Shown one piece after another: positions 1 to 3,437 of a stretch of 5,148 nucleotides of DNA. The stretch covers positions 1 through 5,148 of the forward strand of contig JAFYTB010000067.1 of NCBI GenBank assembly GCA_017559045.1. The letters are read 5' to 3'. The DNA comes from Eggerthellaceae bacterium (GTDB taxonomy: Bacteria; Actinomycetota; Coriobacteriia; Coriobacteriales; Eggerthellaceae). The position numbers were made by a program, and so were the translations under genes. Under the pieces are notes generated by a model. That model was not told where the DNA came from. It was given only the letters and a program-made list of their open reading frames with translations, and searched no databases. Each line of letters starts with the position of its first letter. Position 1 is the stretch's first letter.

Positions 1-244
1 TCTCCCGGCATGTGGGCATAGTTCACCCAAAGCTTTCGAAATTATACCGATTGAGTTGAATAGTTGCTACAGTCCAATAGTCTTTTCCGACCATCGGTGC
101 ATCTGCTTTGGTCGCGAGCGGAAGGCGTGCGGTAAGCGTGCAATAGAAGCGCGGCTTGCTAACGCGGACGCCGCATGCAGTGGCGACAACGCACAGCCGA
201 CGTGCTCCACGCAACAACGAACACACCGCGAACATCGTGAAGCC
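1..244. other. Left-edge stretch with no recognisable gene
   Basis: No protein family, tRNA or rRNA could be recognised here. Plus frame 2 is open from the window edge to the stop at 290-292. Its product is Cys/Arg/His-rich, has no recognisable motif and runs through the hydrolase terminator hairpin, so it is probably a chance opening. Plus frame 3 is open only to about base 55 and could be the last codons of an unseen gene. On the minus strand a TATAAT at 41-46 faces the left edge, so the start of a minus-strand gene may lie just outside. Apart from that box I see no clear regulatory signal. Confidence 0.5.
41..46 (-). promoter_or_regulatory. Possible -10 box of a leftward promoter
   Basis: The minus strand reads a perfect TATAAT at 46-41. 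The hexamer 17 nt upstream (69-64, TAGCAA) is a poor -35 match, so only the -10 supports this. Possible start codons follow on the minus strand (GTG at 26-24, ATG at 19-17 and at 11-9), but none has a clear Shine-Dalgarno and the gene, if any, leaves the window at once. Confidence 0.25.
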
Positions 245-280
245 AAAATAACAAACGAGCGACGCATGGGCGTCGCTCGT
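245..280 (-). terminator. Rho-independent terminator of the MBL-fold hydrolase gene
   Basis: A perfect 11-bp stem pairs 255-265 with 270-280 around a 4-nt loop. On the minus strand it is followed by a T-rich run (TTGTTATTTT, 254-245). It begins 9 nt after the TAG stop of the hydrolase gene, as expected for an intrinsic terminator. On the plus strand the trailing bases are CAAGTTTTCT, so weak termination from the left is also possible. Confidence 0.85.
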
Positions 281-288
281 CAAGTTTT

Positions 289-1080
289 CTAGATCTCGAA
301 TGAGAGGCCGTCGGCAGCGGCACGGACGCGGCCGCCGTACTGCTCAAGGTAAGCCTCGAGTTCAGCAACGGTGATAGGCTCGTCATAGTGCATGCACATA
401 TGAGTGAGGTAGATGGTCTTAGCGTCGAGAGCGAGACCCTCCTCGATGCACTCCTGGATGCTGTGGTGATCGTTGGGGCTCCAGTTGCGCTTCCAGAAGG
501 TGGCGTCCATAGCGAGGATGTCGCAGCCACGCACGCGTTCAGCCGTCTCGGGCGGCAGCTTCGCCGTATCGGAAGCGTAGAACATGCGCGTCTCGGGAGT
601 TTCGATGAGGTAGCCGTAGGTGCCGGGCGCATGCGTGACGGGAAGCGCGGTGTAGTGGACGCCGTCGAACTCGTGGGTGTCGAAGGGTTCGAGCGCATGC
701 ATGTCGAGGCAGTAGTCCATGTAGTGGAACTCGGCGAGGATGCCCTGCAGGGCGATCACGCTGCCGTAGGTGGGCATCGGGCGCTTCTGTACGAGCTGGA
801 CGAGGTACTCGTACTCGCCCAGGCCGCCGATGTGGTCGAAATGCGCATGCGTGAAAAGGATCTCGTCGACGGTGCGGATGCCTTCGCGCAGCAGCTGATG
901 GCGAGCGTCGGGCGGCGTATCGATGATGAGCGTTTTCTCGCCGCGCACCATGACGCCGCAGTCGCCGCGGCGGCAAGCAGGGTTCTCGCGAGCTTCCGTG
1001 CAAGCCGGACAATCGCAGAAGAAGGACGGCACGCCGCAACCTGCTGCGGTGCCCATGAACGTGAAGGTATGTTTCTTCAT
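289..1080 (-). CDS. PhnP-like metallo-beta-lactamase-fold metal-dependent hydrolase
   Basis: A complete 263-residue soluble protein of the MBL superfamily, closest in pattern to PhnP (phosphoribosyl cyclic phosphodiesterase) and to PqqB-like proteins. Seen: the HxHxDH motif as THAHFDH (H78, H80, D82, H83), further likely metal ligands H150 (PVTH), D171 (ASDTA) and H227 (LTHMCMH), and an N-terminal CxCxxC (C22, C24, C27) like the structural zinc site of E. coli PhnP. There is no signal peptide, so it should act in the cytoplasm as a binuclear metal phosphodiesterase. The ATG at 1080-1078 is supported by AAAGGGG (1093-1087) 6 nt upstream. No phn genes are in the window, so the PhnP reaction is not claimed and the substrate is unknown. 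It is divergent from nfo and appears to be a single-gene unit ending at the terminator at 245-280. The fold and family are secure; the exact function is not. Confidence 0.93.
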   Translation of the reverse strand: MKKHTFTFMGTAAGCGVPSFFCDCPACTEARENPACRRGDCGVMVRGEKTLIIDTPPDARHQLLREGIRTVDEILFTHAHFDHIGGLGEYEYLVQLVQKRPMPTYGSVIALQGILAEFHYMDYCLDMHALEPFDTHEFDGVHYTALPVTHAPGTYGYLIETPETRMFYASDTAKLPPETAERVRGCDILAMDATFWKRNWSPNDHHSIQECIEEGLALDAKTIYLTHMCMHYDEPITVAELEAYLEQYGGRVRAAADGLSFEI

Positions 1081-1094
1081 ATCGAACCCCTTTT

Positions 1095-1120
1095 TGTGTC
1101 ACTTAAGGGACGGTGTGACA
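1095..1120. repeat. Variant repeat abutting REP copy A
   Basis: The 19-nt block TGTGTCACTTAAGGGACGG (1095-1113) runs straight into the TGTGACA of copy A. TGTCAC (1097-1102) and GTGACA (1115-1120) form a 6-bp inverted repeat with a 12-nt spacer. Its first ten bases equal the start of the degenerate REP copy at 3407-3437 when that is read on the minus strand. It looks like a diverged half unit or a member of a second, related palindrome family. It lies immediately upstream of the hydrolase Shine-Dalgarno. Confidence 0.5.
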
Positions 1121-1144
1121 AATTAGCTCGTAGCTAGTGTCACA
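1114..1144 (+). repeat. REP-like palindrome, full unit A
   Basis: A 31-nt imperfect palindrome. Perfect 7-nt arms TGTGACA (1114-1120) and TGTCACA (1138-1144) enclose a second stem TAGCT (1124-1128) / AGCTA (1132-1136) with a CGT loop. The stems are separated by a 3:1 internal loop (AAT against G), the bulged-hairpin form typical of REP sequences. This is the best-paired copy in the window and serves as the reference for orientation (+). It lies between the divergent hydrolase and nfo genes. Confidence 0.88.
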
Positions 1145-1175
1145 TTTGACAAATCAGCTCGTAGCCAGTGTCACA
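1145..1175 (+). repeat. REP-like palindrome, full unit B
   Basis: Directly adjacent to unit A, in tandem and in the same orientation. It reads TTTGACA for the left arm (one change), keeps TGTCACA (1169-1175), and has C at 1155 and C at 1166 in the inner stem, which leaves only GCT/AGC paired. It is followed by TTTT. The pair A+B fills 62 nt of the 215-nt divergent intergenic region. Confidence 0.85.
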
Positions 1176-1207
1176 TTTTAGGACAATCGGCACAAGCAAG
1201 CCGTCAA
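1176..1207 (-). promoter_or_regulatory. Tentative promoter for the MBL-fold hydrolase
   Basis: On the minus strand TTGACG (1207-1202) and TAAAAT (1180-1175) resemble -35 and -10 boxes, but the 21-nt spacer is longer than usual. If real, transcription would start near 1168 and the hydrolase mRNA would carry REP units B and A in its 5' leader. This is weak, based on hexamer similarity only. Confidence 0.2.
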
Positions 1208-1222
1208 CACCCAATACCCCGA

Positions 1223-1231
1223 TATTATATT
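1223..1231 (+). promoter_or_regulatory. Possible -10 region of nfo
   Basis: TATTATATT is the only AT-rich hexamer stretch between the repeats and nfo, about 65 nt before the start codon. No convincing -35 is found 16-18 nt upstream. An imperfect inverted repeat CCTCG (1232-1236) / CGAGG (1257-1261), with inner GATC/GATC, follows it and could fold in the nfo leader. Confidence 0.25.
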
Positions 1232-1295
1232 CCTCGAGGCGATCAGGGGGAGATCCCGAGGCCCGACGAAACCAAGTTGAGAAAAGGACGCTCTC

Positions 1296-2123
1296 GTGCT
1301 CAATATAGGCTGCCATCTCTCAGTGGCAAAAGGATTCGCCAACATGGCCCGCGAAGCTGCATCGATAGATGCCAGCACTTTCCAATTCTTCACCCGAAAC
1401 CCACGCGGCGGCAAGGCGAAAGCGCTCGACCCCGATGACCTGAATGAGTTTCATCGCCTAGCAGACGAGTTCGGCATTCACGGCGTCCTCGCCCATGCGC
1501 CCTACACCTTCAACCCCGCATCACCCGTCGAAAAGACCGCCGAGTTTGCCCGAACAGCGCTCGCCGAAGACCTTGAGCGAATGGAGAAGACACCAGGGCA
1601 GATGTACAACATGCATCCTGGAAGCGCAGTGGGGCAATCGCCGGAGGAAGCCATAGACCGCATTGCCGTCACTTTGAATGAAGTGCTCCGCCCGAATCAT
1701 TCCACCACGTTTCTCCTGGAGACAATGGCAGGAAAGGGAACCGAGATAGGCAAAACTTTCGAAGAGTTGGCGCGAATCATCGACCGGGTCGAGCTAAGCG
1801 ACAAGATCGGAGTCTGCATGGACACCTGCCACGTTTGGGACGCCGGCTACGATATCGTAGGCGATCTCGACGAAGTCCTTGCGGAATTCGACCGAGTGAT
1901 AGGGTTGACCCGACTTCGGGCCATCCACCTCAACGACTCGAAAAACCCTTGCGGGTCAAGGAAGGACCGGCACGCTCCGATCGGCGAGGGACACATTGGG
2001 CTCGAAGCCCTTCTCGCCGTGACCCGCCATCCCGCCCTGTCCCATCTCCCCTTCTACCTGGAGACGCCTCACGACACGCTGGCTAGGTATGCTAACGAGA
2101 TAACACTCCTGCGAAATGCATAA
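1296..2123 (+). CDS. nfo: Deoxyribonuclease IV (AP endonuclease family 2)
   Basis: A complete 275-residue endonuclease IV, close to the usual family length. It cleaves DNA 5' to abasic sites and removes 3'-blocking groups in base excision repair, using a trinuclear zinc centre in a TIM barrel. All nine zinc ligands can be placed by comparison with E. coli Nfo: H67 (AHAPY), H107 (NMHPGS), E142 (LLETMAGKG), D176 and H179 (MDTCH), H211 (HLNDSK), D224 and H226 (DRHAPIGEG) and E256 (YLETPHD). The start is GTG, with AGGA (1285-1288) 7 nt upstream. It is divergent from the hydrolase and in the same direction as the RAYT, with 405 nt between them, so co-transcription is unlikely. It uses the ATA Ile codon six times, unlike the minus-strand genes here. 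A REP array begins 1 nt after its TAA. Confidence 0.96.
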   Translation: MLNIGCHLSVAKGFANMAREAASIDASTFQFFTRNPRGGKAKALDPDDLNEFHRLADEFGIHGVLAHAPYTFNPASPVEKTAEFARTALAEDLERMEKTPGQMYNMHPGSAVGQSPEEAIDRIAVTLNEVLRPNHSTTFLLETMAGKGTEIGKTFEELARIIDRVELSDKIGVCMDTCHVWDAGYDIVGDLDEVLAEFDRVIGLTRLRAIHLNDSKNPCGSRKDRHAPIGEGHIGLEALLAVTRHPALSHLPFYLETPHDTLARYANEITLLRNA

Positions 2124-2124
2124 A

Positions 2125-2206
2125 TGCGACAAATTAGCTCGTGCGACAAATTAGCTCGGGTGACAAATCAGCTCGGGTGACAAATCAGCTCGTAGCTGCT
2201 GTCACA
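2125..2206 (+). repeat. REP array: tandem 17-nt half units ending in a full unit
   Basis: Four 17-nt periods start at 2125, 2142, 2159 and 2176. The first two are TGCGACAAATTAGCTCG and the next two GGTGACAAATCAGCTCG. The fourth continues into TAGCTGC and TGTCACA to complete a 31-nt palindrome (2176-2206). So the array is three half units plus one full unit, in the same (+) orientation as units A and B. In the full unit the arms pair over 6 bp (2177-2182 with 2200-2205) and the inner stem is CAGCT/AGCTG, a compensated version of TAGCT/AGCTA in unit A. The array starts 1 nt after the nfo stop codon. Confidence 0.9.
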
Positions 2207-2404
2207 TAAATCGGCATCTCAAGAAGCACCGCATTCGCTAGCGCCGAGACTGGCGCCGAACCAACCGCGCCATGACCAGTGTCACTGCGATTAGCACGCT
2301 CCGCTCACGAAAGCGCGCTCCAAAACAGGGTTACACCACTGATGAAGCGACGACGCGTGAACGAAATTCTGACGTCTTGAAGCTCCCTCGAAGACGACTC
2401 CTTC

Positions 2405-2429
2405 CGTCATTTTCCTGAAAAAAATGACG
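2405..2429. other. Perfect 9-bp inverted repeat upstream of the RAYT
   Basis: CGTCATTTT (2405-2413) and AAAATGACG (2421-2429) pair perfectly around a 7-nt loop. It is unrelated to the REP arms. It could be a weak terminator for transcripts leaving nfo, but no solid T-tract follows on either strand, so its role is open. Confidence 0.55.
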
Positions 2430-2470
2430 ATTCTAAATTAGCTACGGGAAGACTCCCAGGCATCAAAATT

Positions 2471-2491
2471 GCAAGATTAACTTGCTAGACT
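2471..2491 (+). promoter_or_regulatory. Possible extended -10 promoter with overlapping operator-like repeat
   Basis: TGCTAGACT (2483-2491) fits an extended -10 (TGn followed by TAGACT), 37 nt before the RAYT start codon. There is no good -35 at the right distance. The 5-nt arms GCAAG (2471-2475) and CTTGC (2481-2485) form a short palindrome overlapping the TG motif, which could be a regulator site. This rests on motif similarity only. Confidence 0.28.
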
Positions 2492-2512
2492 GCACAGACC
2501 AAAATCGTCTAC

Positions 2513-2528
2513 GAGGGAGGACTCCCGT
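2513..2528 (+). promoter_or_regulatory. RAYT ribosome binding site inside a small hairpin
   Basis: AGGGAGG (2514-2520) is a strong Shine-Dalgarno 8 nt before the ATG. Its GGGA (2515-2518) can pair with TCCC (2523-2526), placing part of the site in a 4-bp stem. A near copy of this block, CTACGGGAAGACTCCC, occurs at 2442-2457 (compare 2509-2526). The binding site is secure; a regulatory role for the stem is inference. Confidence 0.6.
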
Positions 2529-3287
2529 ATGTCAGCGAGGTCTCGAAGCAGCATCGATATCTACCATGTTTTCGCCCGAGGAGCGGGCCGCCAAATCATC
2601 TTTGAAGATAACGACGACCGAAAGATCTTTCTGGGTCTTCTCGAAAAGACCGCTCGGCAGCATGCCGTCGAAATCCATGCGTGGTGCCTCATGGACAACC
2701 ACTACCACCTGCTCCTGCACGCGCCGATAACCCACATTTCGAAGCTCGTCCAAAAGACCAATGCTGGCTATGCCTCTCATTTCAACAGCAAGCACGATCG
2801 TGTTGGACATCTGTTTCAGGACCGCTTCAAAAGCGAGCCCATAAACGACGAAACCCACTTCCTGGCCGCCATGAGATACATCCACGAAAATCCCGTCAAG
2901 GCAGGAATCTGCCCTGCTCAAGACTATCGATGGAGCAGCTATTCGGAATACGCCGGACTGTCACCCGCTACGGGGCTCTGCCAAACTGACCTGGCGTTGA
3001 ATATGATCGGCGGCATTAACGCCTTCGAAGCCTTCCACCGAGAAGAACTCGACAGACGCGAAAACTTCCTCGATGTCGACTCGCCGAACACCCGGCAGAG
3101 AAGATCGCCAGAAGCGCTGGTCAGACACGCAAACAGCGTCATCCCCGAAGTTCGAGTAGGCGACGTCGGGTCTCTCCCCAAGAAAAGCCGCAACGAAATA
3201 CTTCGTCGCCTAAAAACCGCAGGGCTCTCCGTTAGGGAAATAGAACGCCTAACGGGGATAGGCCGCGGAATCATTCAGCGCATCTAA
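2529..3287 (+). CDS. REP-associated tyrosine transposase (RAYT, Y1/HUH family)
   Basis: A complete 252-residue member of the Y1 transposase family (TnpA-REP type), a single-strand DNA nuclease that nicks and joins DNA through a tyrosine at hairpin sequences. Seen: a family-like N-terminus (YHVFARGAGRQIIF, 12-25), the HUH motif NHYH (H58, H60), FNSKHDRVGHLFQDRFKS (85-102), and MRYIHENPVKAG (115-126), whose Y117 aligns with catalytic Y115 of E. coli TnpA-REP. A C-terminal helix-turn-helix-like segment (about 221-252, LSVREIERLTGIGRG) probably binds DNA. ATG at 2529 has a strong Shine-Dalgarno and fits the family N-terminus. There are no IS-type ends, no second transposase or tnpB, and no target duplication, so it appears single-copy and domesticated. 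Repeats lie on both sides in opposite orientation (2125-2206 and 3291-3338), making them its likely substrates. It has five ATA codons. It is convergent with pheT. Confidence 0.94.
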   Translation: MSARSRSSIDIYHVFARGAGRQIIFEDNDDRKIFLGLLEKTARQHAVEIHAWCLMDNHYHLLLHAPITHISKLVQKTNAGYASHFNSKHDRVGHLFQDRFKSEPINDETHFLAAMRYIHENPVKAGICPAQDYRWSSYSEYAGLSPATGLCQTDLALNMIGGINAFEAFHREELDRRENFLDVDSPNTRQRRSPEALVRHANSVIPEVRVGDVGSLPKKSRNEILRRLKTAGLSVREIERLTGIGRGIIQRI

Positions 3288-3290
3288 AAA

Positions 3291-3338
3291 TGTGACAGTA
3301 GCTACGAGCTGATTTGTCACACGAGCTAATTTGTCACA
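3291..3338 (-). repeat. REP array: one half unit and one full unit, inverted
   Basis: Read on the minus strand this is a 17-nt half unit TGTGACAAATTAGCTCG (3338-3322) followed at once by a full 31-nt unit (3321-3291) with perfect TGTGACA/TGTCACA arms. The inner stem has four of five pairs, with a C/A mismatch that is a T/G wobble on the plus strand. The order half-then-full equals that of 2125-2206 but in the opposite direction, so the RAYT sits between inverted arrays. It starts 3 nt after the RAYT stop codon. Confidence 0.9.
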
Positions 3339-3363
3339 TCCAGCCGACTCGGCAGAACCCGAC

Positions 3364-3400
3364 AAAAAAACTCCCCGCCGGCTGTCTAGCCAACGGGGAG
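3364..3400 (-). terminator. Rho-independent terminator of pheT
   Basis: CTCCCCG (3371-3377) pairs with CGGGGAG (3394-3400), and an inner GGCT (3380-3383) / AGCC (3388-3391) stem closes on a 4-nt loop. On the minus strand the hairpin is followed by seven Ts (3370-3364). It lies 38 nt after the pheT stop, with a REP unit in between. On the plus strand the hairpin is followed by CAAAAATG, so it should not terminate RAYT transcripts efficiently. Confidence 0.92.
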
Positions 3401-3406
3401 CAAAAA

Positions 3407-3437
3407 TGTGACAGTAGCTACGAGCTAAAGTGACACA
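3407..3437 (-). repeat. REP-like palindrome, degenerate full unit touching the pheT stop
   Basis: A 31-nt unit in minus orientation. Compared with the consensus it has three changes in the half next to pheT (TGTGTCAC instead of TGTGACAA, and T for A at the next position). The other half is intact and the inner stem is TAGCT/AGCTA. It ends exactly where the pheT TAA begins (3438-3440). Bases 3402-3426 are identical to 3286-3310 next to the RAYT, including five As outside the palindrome; on the minus strand this makes the hairpin end in TTTTT. Confidence 0.85.

Larger units (their letters stand above)
2207..2528. other. Noncoding, hairpin-dense leader between nfo and the RAYT
   Basis: No credible coding region is seen on either strand. 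It contains several small inverted repeats: CAGTG-T-CACTG (2277-2287, overlapping a 10-nt match to the right half of REP unit B at 2276-2285), CGTCTT/AAGACG (2373-2378 / 2391-2396), a 9-bp stem at 2405-2429, GGGA/TCCC at 2446-2457, GCAAG/CTTGC at 2471-2485 and GGGA/TCCC at 2515-2526. AAATTAGCT at 2435-2443 matches the REP core over 9 nt and may be a remnant. It may be the transcribed leader of the RAYT, a decayed repeat region, or both. Confidence 0.6.

Noticed and set aside
2..292. Plus-strand reading frame open from the left edge
   Set aside because: The composition is Cys/Arg-rich with no motif, it runs through the hydrolase terminator hairpin and overlaps the hydrolase stop. A gene end cannot be fully excluded.
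388..1137. Long plus-strand frame opposite the MBL-fold hydrolase
   Set aside because: A shadow of the GC-rich hydrolase gene; the product has no domain, while the minus strand encodes all metal-ligand motifs.
1114..1144. CRP/FNR-type operator (TGTGA...TCACA)
   Set aside because: The arms resemble a CRP site, but the spacing is far longer than the 6 nt of a CRP site, and the unit recurs at gene 3' ends together with half units.
2125..2206. CRISPR-like short direct repeats
   Set aside because: The 17-nt units are directly adjacent with no spacers, and there are no cas genes. They are halves of the REP palindrome.
2238..2297. Minus-strand 19-codon frame with a hydrophobic stretch (VLIAVTLVMARLV)
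   Set aside because: Very short, no clear ribosome binding site, and nothing supports translation.
2405..2429. Intrinsic terminator of nfo
   Set aside because: The stem is AT-rich and not followed by a proper T-run; listed only as an inverted repeat.
2529..3287. IS200/IS605-type mobile insertion sequence
   Set aside because: No tnpB, and the repeats recur at other genes. The protein pattern (MRYIHENPVKAG) is of the RAYT group, which is not known to move itself.
1296..3287. nfo-RAYT as a two-gene operon or a joint DNA-processing system
   Set aside because: 405 nt with repeats and a separate strong ribosome binding site lie between them. Endonuclease IV is a housekeeping repair enzyme, and adjacency alone is not evidence of a shared function.
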